From Atriophallophorus winterbourni (Eukaryota; Platyhelminthes; Trematoda; Plagiorchiida; Microphallidae), in contig JACCGJ010006484.1 of the NCBI GenBank assembly GCA_013407085.1, forward strand, positions 214,775 through 278,774: a stretch of 64,000 nt of DNA. The letters run 5' to 3'. Positions within the stretch are counted from its first letter, which is position 1. Every line of letters starts with the position of its first letter. The notes below the pieces were generated by a model. That model saw only the letters and a program-made list of their open reading frames with translations, did no database searches and had not been told where the DNA came from. Both the position numbers and the translations under genes were made by a program. This document shows, in pieces, positions 34,101-43,845 of the stretch.

Positions 34101-35042
34101 CTCGACTCAGCAACTTATAATATCTTGGGCGAACAAAACGCTCATTTGTATGGAAGATCACGAGCATTTGGGTCTGCGGGATACGTAGCTGGTGCACTTG
34201 TGAGTGGGGCACTTATTTCCTATTTTTCTCCCGTGACAGAATCGAATTCACCGAATGTTTTTGGTTATACAAATTTGAACAATCCTGTCAAAAACTCTAA
34301 TTTCATGGCTCCCATAATTCTAGGAACAGCCGCAGCTTTGGCCGGTACTTTGGTCAGTGCTGTTCCAAATAAAAGCCACAAAATTACCAAAACGAAATTG
34401 ACCACCGCAATTCTGATTGGGCTGCGATCACCGGATATGGTCAAGTGTGTCATAAATTCCACGTTAGCTGGTCTTATTTATTCATTTTTCTTTGAGTACT
34501 TTTTCTTTGTTCTAACTGGACAATACTCTGTACCACCATATTTTATGGGTTTCATTATTTCGGTTATTGTGATTGGAGAAATTCCGGCGTTCATGTTATC
34601 TGGACTGGTGATGAGGCGAGTTGGCGAGACCACGTGTATCTGCATCGCACACTTGCTGTTTGCGCTGCGCTTTCTTTCTTTTGCATATTTTGAGAACTAT
34701 TGGTATTATTTGATCACTGATTCCTTATTTGGAACCGCGTTTCCATTCATGTACAACGCCCTAATCAGTCAAGCTGGAATGGCTGGACGTGGCGCCAGAG
34801 ATGAATTGGGAAATGTGGTCAACACTATGCATGCTCTGATGAACGCTATTTTATTTGGTGCCACGGCTTGTCTGGGAGGATTCTTTTGGGGTCTAATGTT
34901 GGAGTATTTCACTGGGAGACAATTATTCTACACGGTCTCGCTTTGTGCATTTTCACTTTGTATTTTGACCCCTTTAATTTCCAAAGCAATTGATAAATGC
35001 TTTTTGAATTATGAACAAAAAATCAAGGCTATCAATGTTTGA
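22155..35042 (+). CDS. MFSD6-like major facilitator transporter, five exons
   Basis: The coding sequence joins 22155-22221, 22262-22419, 30932-31096, 32983-33301 and 34018-35042, giving 577 residues. Splice phases agree at all four junctions and all introns are GT-AG. The protein looks like a 12-helix membrane transporter. There are two helices before residue 75, a third at about 75-98, and a long Cys-containing loop at about 100-232. The motif LYGRSRAFGSAGY (280-292), characteristic of the MFSD6/MFS_1-like group, comes next, followed by about eight further helices ending at KINV-like residues 573-577. The substrate is unknown. Introns are 40, 8512, 1886 and 716 bases; the second holds at least five repeat insertions. 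The start is the first ATG giving an in-phase exon, and no signal peptide is expected. Main uncertainty: the donor at 31097 (GTACTC) is weak. Confidence 0.82.
22262..22419 (+). CDS. Transporter exon 2 (helices 1-2)
   Basis: Follows a 40-nt intron ending AAAAATAG. Encodes VIAGFFAYLNPILSSC, then GLSAYQIGITSFLANTVG and RLISGPLADGTKKKHL. The end GPLADGTKKK fits the short cytoplasmic loop after helix 2 in major facilitators. The donor CTA|GTAAGT is a strong consensus at a codon boundary. Confidence 0.85.
23428..24160 (-). mobile_element. CR1-like LINE family 2, 5'-truncated copy c (in transporter intron 2)
   Basis: On the minus strand, frames 24119-23898 (LNDLYNWSSENKLILNMQKS and GKDLGVCLKNGLQCETVYKS), 23892-23710 and 23672-23454 give the end of the polymerase. 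The tail TCAAGATTCAAGATT at 23428 is the reverse complement of the TTGAATC repeat. It is inserted antisense to the host gene. Confidence 0.8.
24560..25080 (-). mobile_element. Penelope-like reverse transcriptase fragment (in transporter intron 2)
   Basis: Minus-strand reading gives FYGLLKRIKTDVLVRPIVD near 25060, then SLDTDTITSALELAKWT, and in a neighbouring frame NFDQSFVQQIINGNRPTYEL followed by MGSPMSPVFINIYKD (around 24780-24830). The blocks YGL-x-K-x-H-like, RPIVD and MGSPMSP-VFxNIYMD are typical of Penelope-type reverse transcriptases. Stops and frameshifts are frequent. The catalytic YxDD block was not found. Confidence 0.78.
25083..25139. repeat. TC and AT microsatellite
   Basis: A short run of TC dinucleotides passes into an almost perfect AT dinucleotide run to 25139. 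It lies in transporter intron 2, beside the Penelope-like fragment. Confidence 0.95.
25140..26225. other. Unassigned intron sequence
   Basis: Part of transporter intron 2. No coding signal or recognised repeat was seen. Confidence 0.4.
26226..26461 (+). repeat. Hammerhead-bearing repeat, type A, inverted composite
   Basis: The left part (26226-26330) is in minus orientation and carries TTATACTTGAATGCCACTG and GAATCACATAGTGATTCCTG. The right part (26346-26461) is in plus orientation, with CTACTGTTTCAAGGCTCACT, the hammerhead fold and GTGAGCAACACATTAC. The two halves of one monomer thus point in opposite directions. It lies in transporter intron 2, directly before LINE family 3 copy b. Confidence 0.72.
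26387..26428 (+). ncRNA. Hammerhead ribozyme motif (type A, two defects)
   Basis: Stem I is perfect over five pairs (TCCAC with GTGGA). The AAACA loop, the GAAA block and A as cleavage-site base are present. The core reads CAGATGA instead of CTGATGA, and stem II is weakened on its 3' side. It is in sense orientation relative to the transporter gene, inside intron 2. Confidence 0.62.
26462..27600 (+). mobile_element. LINE family 3 copy b, internally deleted (transporter intron 2)
   Basis: The first frame (26445-27068) joins sequence just upstream of the polymerase core directly to the region after the FADD motif (AHSQENIQSLMDCFSSACKD), so the palm is deleted. It then reads LEPVHHFTYLGSTIADNLSL and LNALLYGSETCTTHARHERK. 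After a TAG, RVTNAEVLSKAGLQSMFTLL follows and then a decayed zinc-finger tail to about 27600. It was probably copied from an already deleted template or deleted later. Confidence 0.8.
27601..28655. other. Unassigned intron sequence
   Basis: Still within transporter intron 2. Short AT-rich frames only, with no domain recognised. Confidence 0.4.
28660..29950 (+). mobile_element. CR1-like LINE family 2, copy d, rearranged
   Basis: At 28700-29040, broken frames correspond to RKSPGAKGLTPDVFRFGYRQ and to the NYRPV and QNG blocks of the polymerase. At 29597-29800 it resumes with MVLFADDMNIWTRISSVDDC, the catalytic block with FADD intact. The palm segment between them is replaced by about 500 unrelated bases (29090-29596) that include a 71-bp tandem duplication. 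Located near the end of transporter intron 2. Confidence 0.72.
29335..29476 (+). repeat. 71-bp tandem duplication
   Basis: The stretch beginning CAATAACAATTTGCCTCCTC is present twice in direct tandem (29335-29405 and 29406-29476). It is nearly identical over the first 54 bases, with a few changes at the end of the second unit. Confidence 0.9.
30932..31096 (+). CDS. Transporter exon 3 (helix 3 and loop start)
   Basis: The acceptor TTTTGTGTTCCAG precedes VLAGLSLCTAIFISQFAFLP, helix 3, then a hydrophilic loop to VVDEY. Phase 0 at both ends matches exons 2 and 4. The donor GTACTC at 31097 is weak. A stronger-looking GTACGT three bases earlier would break the frame unless an extra exon exists. 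Confidence 0.75.
31200..32455. other. Unassigned transporter intron 3 sequence
   Basis: AT-rich intron sequence without a visible gene. Pieces around 32230-32400 resemble decayed type B hammerhead-repeat flanks. Confidence 0.4.
32460..32880 (-). repeat. Hammerhead-bearing repeat, type B, decayed
   Basis: Minus-strand unit holding a hammerhead remnant and the type B flank (ATGCATGCGAATGCGG-like). It is followed by plus-strand flank pieces (CAACGGTTTCAAAGCATGCG, GATTGAATAAGTTGG). It lies in transporter intron 3 and is heavily mutated. Confidence 0.55.
32556..32599 (-). ncRNA. Hammerhead ribozyme remnant (type B)
   Basis: Minus-strand reading gives CTAATGAGTGCAATCAGC, a damaged core and stem II, then AATTAAACCGGTC with the GAAA block lost. 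Recognisable only by comparison. Inactive as far as can be judged. Confidence 0.5.
32983..33301 (+). CDS. Transporter exon 4 (large loop)
   Basis: Encodes most of the non-membrane loop, with LFCIRSVGLDQPCWPITLGQ and Cys residues that may form disulfides if it is extracellular. It ends with one base of a Gly codon at donor AGAG|GTAAAT. Acceptor: TTGTTACTCATTAAG. Confidence 0.82.
33713..33880 (+). repeat. Hammerhead-bearing repeat, type A (transporter intron 4)
   Basis: Contains GTATAACTTTGT, GAGGCTCAACTGAGAATATA, the hammerhead fold and GTCATGAGCACACC in the type A order. In sense orientation within the last transporter intron, less than 150 bases upstream of exon 5. Confidence 0.65.
33799..33838 (+). 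ncRNA. Hammerhead ribozyme motif with intact core (type A)
   Basis: CTGATGA (33804-33810), the AAACA loop and GAAA (33824-33827) are all intact. Stem I forms four pairs (CTTC/GAGG with one wobble). Stem II (CGGT/GAGA) and stem III (ACC/GAT) are weakened. It would be present in the pre-mRNA of the transporter gene. Confidence 0.62.
34018..35042 (+). CDS. Transporter exon 5 (helices 4-12 and stop)
   Basis: The acceptor TCTTTTTTGACCCCCAG completes the split Gly codon. The open frame runs to TGA at 35040-35042. It holds LYGRSRAFGSAGY and successive hydrophobic segments including PPYFMGFIISVIVIGEIP, ISQAGMAGRGARDELGNV and the last helix SLCAFSLCILTPLISKA. This one long exon carries more than half of the protein. 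Confidence 0.9.
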
Positions 35043-35048
35043 TTATAT

Positions 35049-35054
35049 AATAAA
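35049..35054 (+). terminator. Poly(A) signal AATAAA of the transporter gene
   Basis: A canonical AATAAA starts seven bases after the stop codon. If used, the 3' untranslated region would be very short, of the order of 30 bases. Confidence 0.55.
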
Positions 35055-35059
35055 CTGTA

Positions 35060-36840
35060 CAGCATGAAGTGATCGTATCATGAAAAGAATTTGCTGTTCT
35101 GATAATACTTGTAATGTTACAATATTAAATGTTGCGACTAGAAAAGCTGCCGGTCGCTGATAAAGAATGAATGGATTTCGGATTTTTAACATCGAATCGG
35201 TATGCTGTAACGAAACACTAAAACAGAATTAAACAGTCATCTGCAGTGTTGCAATGTGCCAAAACCTAGACTGGAAATTATCAAATACTTGGATTTAGGG
35301 ACGTTACAGTGAGTTCCCATTGTAGTTCAGCATTTTTAGCGCATGGAATGCAATCGAATATGGCAACTTTGTAGCGTTTCACTCTTAAAGAAGAAACGTC
35401 TTCGGACATAATCAAATGTGAAGCAAGAATGAATATCGAGTTTTCAAGTAATGTCATTTTAAGTGGTTAATATAGGGGCCAAGTTTGTTGAAGGACAAAC
35501 CCAGCGGTGAACAAATGACACACCATAGACTTCATGTATACCGAAATTAGCTTGCACTATATTATGGATTTTCCGCTCCATCCATCTTAATGATTGTATT
35601 CAAGTCAGCCAAGAAAATCTGAGCTGCGTCGACATGGTGGCGTTCTTTCTAAGGTTTTACCTCACACGAATGCCTTGATACACGTTGGAGTCTACGTTGT
35701 GACCAATGCGGAAAAACGTGTTCGGTTTAAGCGGAATCACTTATCGTTGTTTGCTTTCTTCGGTCGATTTCAACCAGAGAAAGTGCATCGCAGTGCTCCA
35801 CAGCGTTTCAAATGATTGTTCAGTTCCAACTTAAGATAGACGATCCCCATCGCAGATCTTACAGCGATAGGCAGTAATCGATCGACCAGACACCAAAGCG
35901 GGCAAAAATCAGTCAAATTCCAACGCGGAATGGGCAAAAAATACTTTTGATCAAGAGATTACCGTGTTGTGGGATACCTTTGGTGCTCACTACGACTGCG
36001 AACGGTGAAGATTGTGTATTGGGAGTTGTACGATTGCCCAACATCAGCCAAAGTAGTTTATAATTTGGCGTTACTTGAGAAAAATCGAGTAGGTTATCCT
36101 CTGATTTTTTTAAGTAAGGGTAATTTGGTCGGCAAAGCCTTTAGAGGAGTAGAGTTTACACAGAATACGCTGTCAAACGCGCATTCCTATAGCTATGGGA
36201 CGACATTCCTCTTTGTAATTACATTTACGGCAATAAACAATACCATGGTTCTGATAAACCATTTATCCTAGAACTTGTTTTAACAACTGCGGAACTTGCG
36301 GTTGATAGCTTGGTTTTTGAGTGTCCACTGGGTCTCAGCAATCATGTAGTCGCTCAGCTTGAATACTTTTTTAAGCTCTGGGTTTAAGCGATGATTGTAA
36401 AACACCCCAAAAGTTAGATATAATAATATTGAGTAACTTTCTACCGCACGTTTTGAGAGGCGGCCAAGAAGCTAATAACGTACTGTCTAATAAATAATCA
36501 CACGAACGTCTATTGTCATTAGCTTCAAATTTTTCCATGAGAATTCCAAACAATATTTGAATTCAAACCGAACTCGTAATTGGTTGAAGGTACGAAATGC
36601 CGCATCTCGTCAATAACGAACTAATACCACACAATGAAGTTAGAAAGCCTTCGGTTTACTGAGGAATGAAGTACACAAATCTGTCATCCAAGATAGGATT
36701 AAATATCAGGAGCAAATAACGCAACTGATGGAGTCAAACTCTGAATTCCAATGTCAGATATTTATTCACAGCTTCATGGTAATACTAAGTGGTGTGGCCT
36801 CTAAAACGTCGACTGAACCAACAACAAGTGCATCAAAAAC
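35060..36840. other. Unassigned intergenic sequence
   Basis: No supportable gene. The stretch 35600-36270 has somewhat longer frames on the plus strand (35594-35815, 35969-36271) but I recognise no domain. A decayed DNA transposon is possible but unproved. Confidence 0.35.
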
Positions 36841-36844
36841 TGCC

Positions 36845-37522
36845 CGAGTTGTGCTCATTAATACGTATATTAACCCAGTGATAGATTACTTCGTGCAAGC
36901 TTGGGCACCATGGCTACAAAAGGACATCAAGCTGCTCGATAGGATTTATCACAGAGCAACCAAAATGGTTGGCTGTCTCCGCTATCTACCATATAAGAAT
37001 AGACTCGTGCATCTAAATTTGGATACACTGCTTTGCAGACGGGTTCGATTTGATCTAATCCTAACTTATAAAATAATGAACTCAAAGATGCACCCTCTGA
37101 GGCATATGTTTCGCCTCCGGTCAAGCCATGTCACACGTACTCACCCATTGGCATTTGATATTCCACATTCTCACCGGAACTGCCGTCGGTTCTTCTATTC
37201 GGTACGCGTTTGTTTCTTATCGAACGCCCTACCGTCAGATGTTGTACAATCATCTAGTGAAAAGATTTTCAGGAACAAATTAAATATATTTGTGCGTAGT
37301 AGTTCCTCCCTACATCCCGTTTATATAACATTATCATTATCCTAGCGAATATTTTTCCATCATATTGCGATAATACATGACATTTTTTCTAACTATAAAA
37401 CTGTCGATCTTCCTAATTCCTCAATTTTTTGTATATATATTTATTGTCCTTATATACCGAATATCCCGTGGTGTTGTACAGCTACGAGCTTTTTTATGAC
37501 ATAAATTCTTGAATCTTGAATC
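36845..37522 (+). mobile_element. CR1-like LINE family 2, 5'-truncated copy e
   Basis: The frame 36728-37345 enters the element at about 36845 and reads LINTYINPVIDYFVQAWAPW, LLDRIYHRATKMVGCLRYLP and the usual polymerase end FFYSVRVCFLSNALPSDVV, with no stop. It ends in a TTGAATC repeat at 37505-37522. It is closely similar to copy a (11940-12991). Confidence 0.85.
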
Positions 37523-37789
37523 ACTTTTACTTATCGATCAAGTCAGTCCACTCCGATCATTATTTCCTTAAGTGAAATTTTCTATAAAACAGAAAGCGTA
37601 CTTCATGCATTGTTCGGTCAAAAGATCGGGTAAGTGTGAGGAGCCGTTGTTATACCCCCACGGATATTGAAACAATGTGCCCAATTTTATGAAAGCCACT
37701 CACAAAAGTTTTCAACTAAACGTTTAAAAACGGTACGATTCATTAAACATTTTGAAAACAACTAGTTACTTTCGAGAAAACAGCATGGA

Positions 37790-39345
37790 ATTTGAAACTC
37801 TCTTTTTATCTATTCAACAGATGGTGCTGGATGACTGAACCCAAGCAGTTAACAAAGGGTACACAATTCATGTCTGAAAACTTGATATTTTCAAAGTATT
37901 CGAACGGATTAACATCCAGTTCACTACAAAAGAAACTGGAACTACTCAGAATCACAGGAATGATATTGAATTAGTTGAGAGACTACCTGGTAGACCATAC
38001 TATTCAGGTGCGTATGGATGGCGGAATATCTAGAAATATGGCACCTACTAATGGAGTTCCTCAATATTCAGTTCTTTGTTTGATTCTCTTTTTGGTCCGC
38101 GTCGGTCAGAACACAGAACTTGATCGCTGTAGCATATCATTAATCACAAACGAATCTAAGATCTGAACCTGTATCAGTGGCACTTCAGACTGTTTTTATA
38201 AAAAGATATTGACTGATCATCAAACAACAGACTGCTTTTTAACATCAAGAAGTGCACATTACCGAATTTAGGAAGGTAAGTAGACTTTAATTGAAATGAG
38301 CCCACACAACCTTTAAAGTCCATTGAGTAGGATATAAGCGTATGGATTTGCCATAACTTGAAAGAAGCACATCCTGCCCGGATACATCACGTGTTCTAAT
38401 ACTACTCCAAAAAGCATTTAGAAATTGTCGATCCAAAGTTCTTCTGATCAAAAATACATCCCTATAATACTGAAAAATGCTCGATGACATCAAAGTCTGG
38501 ACTATCGTACGCACCATAGAAGATTGCCAAATTCTCCAAAAAGATATCGAAGCACTTCATACGTGGTCCTTTCTAAACTGCCTACCATTCAACATCCAAA
38601 AATTTAAAATGTTAAACGTCGGTAAATCATTTGAAGTCACATACTCTCTGGAATCTCAGCAACTTTCATGGGTTACTGAAGAGATAGACCTGGGTGTGTG
38701 GATTAGCAGTAGCTTCAAGTCTTCACGGCAGTGTTCCATTGTATACAAAAAGTCTTGCCAAAGCTTAGCATTGCTCATTGGTAGTTTTACAAAGCAGATA
38801 CTACCACGGATAATTAACACCTATATCAGACTAACAATGGAGTACGCTGTTCAAGCATGGTCACCATGGTTACAAAAGGATATGACCTTGCTGCAACGGG
38901 TATAGCAACGCGCTACAAAACTGGTGACCGGGCTATATAACAGGCCATACATACAGTGGATCACCCACTTGAACACCTGTTTTATCGGCAAGAAGCACGT
39001 GGTAGCAGATCGCAGGGCTACAAGTGAATTATTCCACACTCCAGATCAAATTGTCGAAGGTTTTTCTTTGCTGTCCGAGTTTGTTTTATATGGAACTCTC
39101 TGCCCCACATATCATTTGCGCATCAAGCCTGAACTTGTTCAAGTCTGAACTTGACAAGTATATGTTGACTAAATCCAACCTCACACCTGAATACACGTGC
39201 TGACTTTCCATATTAATAAAACATTTGTGTTGTTTTTATGCATTCCCTAAATTTTTAATTTGTGGTTACTGTAAAGTATTGGCTTTTTGGACCATTAAAA
39301 GTTTGAATTACTTTGAACTTTGAATTACTTTGAATGCTGTCGCTG
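37790..39345 (+). mobile_element. CR1-like LINE family 2-related copy f
   Basis: Decayed frames at 37800-38160 correspond to the palm (TQAVNKGYTIHV and the SGVPQ-like NGVPQYSVL). After about 200 unplaced bases (38280-38480), frame 38477-38905 gives LHTWSFLNCLPFNIQKFKML and YIRLTMEYAVQAWSPWLQKD. The tail at 39295-39337 repeats ACTTTGAATT, a different 3' tail from the other copies, which suggests a sister subfamily. Confidence 0.75.
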
Positions 39346-40420
39346 GTTGGAACTCTGCTTGACGCTTATCTGTTCGCCACGCGAGCTCATGTCCGTACTA
39401 CTACCGAAACGATTTCGGTGTCTAAATATTATGTAACCTCAAGCCAGAGACACTATTACCACTAAAATAATAAATCATTCTGTATCTTGAACCCACTAGA
39501 AATGATATTCAGGATTCACACGTTAGAATCTTTACCTATGATACTCAATACATACATGTGTCCATAATAAACAATTCTGAGTTCGACATTTTGAAACAGT
39601 AAATTAGTGCATTACTTAATAGTTGATGTTTTGAAGTCCAAATCGATGAGCTATTCAACAGTCTAATCAGCTCATATAGACGAACTGTCTATCAGTGATT
39701 GTCGATCGATAGATGTGATTTTTAGGCCATTGATTTAAAGTTAATTAAAACATTGATTTTAAGTATTAGAAACAATGTCGCGACAATGGGTTCGGTTGGG
39801 TGACCTGAACGAACGATTCACCTGATTGACTTCGCTTTTGACTTTGGTAGTTATACCAATAGCAATGTCGATAAGATTGTCTAGTGGCTGTTCAAATTAA
39901 AGTGGTTTTGTCATTTCACTCATACGTATAGAGGGAAGATTGTACACTTGCTTACAATATGGCAATCGTAGAGAAAATGATTTTAAATGCCATTCGTATC
40001 ACATATTTGCCTACTCAAACGTTTTGTGCGCTAATTGCTATATACTGCTTGATTTGATTGAATAATCTCATTAAGGTTTCACATTTATATGTCTCTAATA
40101 AATCCAATGGCAAAGTTTTTCCTCTGTGTTGCGAACATTCAAAAGAATGGTACTTTATTGGATTATAAACAGTGAATATTAGGCTGAGGCTTTTCGTCTC
40201 CCATCGCGTCTAACCTTTCAATAGCTTCATTAGGCTGGCCTAGATACATCTTATCAATTCATCTTATTTGCCTTACACTGTTTTAGTGTTTTATTTATGC
40301 CTATGCAAACACCGGTTGCATACTGGCTCAGGTCATAAGTTTCGGCATTGTGAACTGAATCTGACATGTAAGAAATCATCCTTAAGGAATATCTACTCAG
40401 TTCTTCTGCTGGTTTGACTT
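39346..40420. other. Unassigned sequence
   Basis: No coding or repeat signal that I can support. Confidence 0.4.
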
Positions 40421-42240
40421 GCCGAGTCCAAGCCGACATACCCTGGTGGGAAAGAAAACGTCAATCCACTTGTCGAGACCAGTGTAACTCACGTAGTTTA
40501 ATGTTCCTCGGGGTCCCCGCAGTATCAACTTCAGACTTGAATCAACATGATCTGAAGCAATGTTTATACATTGCCAATGTCATTGGATCTCGTGATTCAA
40601 TTGACGTAGACAATTTTAGAATAGCTAGATTCTCCAACTATAAAGGTAATGGGCCCAGTCCTGTGAAAATCACTTGGCATGGCTATCAATTCCAACTGGA
40701 AATCTTACCGCACAAAACTTGAACCACATGTAAGACTAAGCGTGCCCACGCGTGTCCCCTCACAGACCCCCAGAGAACTATCGCAGTCACAGTTTGATTT
40801 CAATATTCTTATTGAAAATAAAAATGTTAATCAAAAAACGAAAACGTTCCGACTCATCGCGAGTCAGACGAATAGCTACATTACACGATCCTACATTGGG
40901 TAAGATAAATACGATCAAGTGTGTATCTACGACTGCTAAGTGTTTAACTACCAAATTAGCTGAACTATGTGAGCTTTGTGACAGACTTTTACCCGATTTG
41001 GTTGCAGTTACAGAGACATGGTTACAGCCCTACATGACTGATGCTGATTCCGAAAATGAGACTACTCCGTCGCGATCGCCTAAGATATGGCGGTGGAGTT
41101 GTAGTCTACTTTCATAAACGTTTAGCGCAGTGTAACGTAATCGATCATCATGACCTCAGCCTTCATGATACGATGTGGTGTTCAGTAAACCTAGTGAATG
41201 GAGATGAATGTACGATCGGCAACATTTACCACTCGCCATCATCCGAAAGCTCATTTAATGATAAACGAATCGAATCCTTGCAATACATCACAAGCTGCCA
41301 GATTACTCAATTGTTGATTATGGGAGATGTTAATCTCCTGCATCTGTTTTCAAGAAGTGCACACTCCTTGCATTCGTCTAAACATAAATTCAAGGAGGTT
41401 ATCGAAATTGTTTCACTGTACAACCACGTTGACCAGCCAACGGGGACTTGACCGACCTTCAACCTTCGACCTTATCTTACCGAATGAAGCAACCGCAGTA
41501 CATGATATGAAATACCTGACACCACTGGAAAAGAGTGACCATGCGGTGCTTGTCTACAATTATGTATGTAGTGCCAACCGACTGAGCTAAAATACAAAAT
41601 TCTTCAGGAAAATACAATTTCAATCCTTAAATATCAGTCTCCAGGATGCACTCAGGAGTTTGATTTCATGGATTCGGGCTTATATTACAATACATTTCTA
41701 AATTATTTGAATTTGAAGATTGACGAAAACTCTATTTTTATACCACACAAATGCAACCACAACTACCAGTTTGTTATCCGGAGTAGGACGAAGAAATGAT
41801 TAGCTATAAAGTAAGAGTCTTGTGTTACTCATAAGAATTTGGGTACGGAAGCAACTTGGAAGCGATTCAGTATGATACGGAATCACGTCGCGAGTCTTGT
41901 AAGAGAAGATCGCGTGAAGTTCCAATAGAGAATGAAAAAAGCCTAAGCTTCTCTAAGCGTCTAAAACCAGGAGAATACTCTGTACAAACACCGAATGGAT
42001 TGACTCACTTTGCCCAAGATACCGCCGATGCATTATTAACGTCTTATTCATTTGTCTTCAATCCTAAGCGTTGTATCCCACATCAAGTTCTACCAAATTC
42101 ACCACCTTTGGAATTATTAAGTGAAATGACTGTCAATGAATATAAGTTGGGCGGGAACTTTGTCAAACAAATGAAAAGAAGTTCCCTTGTGCAGACAAAA
42201 TTACCACCGCCATACTTCGCATTTGTCGAATTGCTTTGAC
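40421..42240 (+). mobile_element. CR1-like LINE, different family, ORF1 to start of RT
   Basis: Plus-strand frames give ORF1 (40414-40722, RSLMFLGVPAVSTSDLNQHD) and an RNA-binding-like IDVDNFRIARFSNYKGNG. The endonuclease follows in two overlapping frames (LPDLVAVTETWLQPYMTDAD at 40752-41117, then RYGGGVVVYFHKRL and LLIMGDVNLL at 41041-41451). LEKSDHAVLVYNYV at 41327-41590 has the S-D-H motif. The polymerase N-terminus at 41856-42239 ends near 42240, where LINE family 3 sequence soon follows. It is truncated at its 3' end, unusual for a LINE and best explained by a later insertion or recombination. Confidence 0.72.
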
Positions 42241-42339
42241 TGATCCTCTCACGCGTTCATTCAACCTCAGACTACATGAATGAAACAATAGTCAACCTCG
42301 AGGACACATCCGGAGTCCCGTTAGGCAGTCCGAAGTTTT

Positions 42340-43845
42340 TATTCAACTTCGTCCTACCAAGTTTTAGCTGATAGAATTTACTCCGAATCTCAATGTGGCT
42401 TCCGCAAGGGAAGATCAACCGTTGACATGATCTTCTCCCTGAGACGACTTCAAGAAAAGTGTCGGGAACAGCGTATGCCATTATACGCTGTTTTTATTGA
42501 TTTAACTAAGGCATTCGACTACGTCAGCAGGGAGGGTCTTTTCAAAATGCTTGATCTGATAGGCTGCCCCCCAAGGCTGCTCAGACTCGTTATTTCGTTC
42601 CACTCAGGCATGAAAGGCTCAGTCCATTTTAACGTTTGCAGTTCAAGAGCATTTGAAATTCGCCGAGGCGTCAAACAAGGGTGTGTTCTTGCTCCCACGC
42701 TGTTCGGCATTTTCTTTGCTCTGCTTCTGAAGCACCCTTCCAGGATGAGGACAGAAGGCATTTACATACGCACGCGAAGTGGTGGTAAGCTTTTCAACCT
42801 GAACCGGTTGAGAGCAAAAACCAAGGCATGAAATGTGATAATCCGTGACCTGCTGTTTGCCGACGATGCAGCCTCTATTGCTCACTCACAAGAGAACCTA
42901 CAGTCGCTAAAGGACTGTTTTTCGTCGGCATGCAAAGATTTTGGTCTAACAATCAGCATGAGCAAAACAAAAGTCCATGGACAAGGGACTGTATCGCCAC
43001 CAATAATCGCTGTTGGAAACTGTTAGCTTGAACCAGTACATCATTTCACATACCTTGGTTCAACCATTGCGGATAACCTCTCGCTAGACACGGAGATTGA
43101 TAAGCGTATTGGCAGAGCAGCTGTTATTTTGTCCCGATTGAACTTTCGTGTTTGGGGTAACCGCAAGCTGACTGTAAAGGTAAAAATGATGGTATACAAC
43201 GCGTGCGTACTAAATGCTTTACTATACGGCAGTGAAACCTGGACCACCCACGCAAGACACGAACGGAAGCTGAATGCTTTCCATCCATCGTATCTTGAAC
43301 ATATCGTGGATGAACAGTGACTAACGCTGAAGTGCTTTCAAAAGCTGGTCTACAGAGCATGTTCACCCTATTACGTCAGCGCCGCCTGCGGTGGCATTGT
43401 CATGTCTATAGAATGGAAAATGGTCGTATTCCGAAAGATCTACTCTACGGTAAGTTGCAATTAGGAAGTCGACCATTGGGCAGACCGCTCTTGCGGTACA
43501 AAGATGTTTACAAAAGAGATATGAAAGCTCTTGACATTGACCCCGCAAGCTGGGAAGAACTTGCTCTTGACCGCTCACTTTGGAGGCATTGTGTAAAGCG
43601 ACGTCTGCAAGCCGGGGAGGAGCAAATACAGCTCCTGGCTGCTGAACGCAGATCACACCGCCGGCGTGCAACTGATGCAATACAACGGAGTTCTGACTAT
43701 CGTTGCAGGCGCTGCGAGAGAGATTGTTCCTCCCGAATCGGACTGTTTAGTCATTTAAAAAGCTGCAGAACATGAAATTCATGCGATGTGATGTACATCC
43801 ATGGTCGACATCGACCGACGGAGGCCAACAACAACGTCCTACCAA
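42340..43845 (+). mobile_element. LINE family 3 copy c (polymerase to 3' end)
   Basis: This 5'-truncated copy is one of the better preserved. Three frames (42427-42831, 42835-43026, 43129-43320) and a fourth (43317-43775) cover the polymerase from IYSESQCGFRKGRSTVDMIF to the C-terminal finger. Interruptions are TGA at 42829, TAG at 43024 and a small deletion near 43290. The 3' end is AAC-rich (GGAGGCCAACAACAACG). Confidence 0.84.
42427..43775 (+). pseudogene. LINE family 3 reverse transcriptase with C-terminal zinc finger
   Basis: Blocks in order: MPLYAVFIDLTKAFDYVSRE with the first catalytic Asp, RRGVKQGCVLAPTLFGIFFA, DLLFADDAASIAHSQENLQS with FADD, LDTEIDKRIGRAAVILSRL, then RRLRWHCHVYRMENGRIPKD, GRPLLRYKDVYKRDMKALDI and SWEELALDRSLWRHCVKRR. 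The end is CRRCERDCSSRIGLFSHLKS plus C, a Cys2-His-Cys finger (x2, x12, x4 spacing), typical of this widespread animal LINE group, where it probably binds nucleic acid. I do not assign the clade name. Confidence 0.84.

Noticed and set aside
35594..36271. Possible DNA-transposon (mariner-like) remnant
   Set aside because: I could not find the catalytic motifs or terminal inverted repeats, so there is no support beyond moderately long frames.
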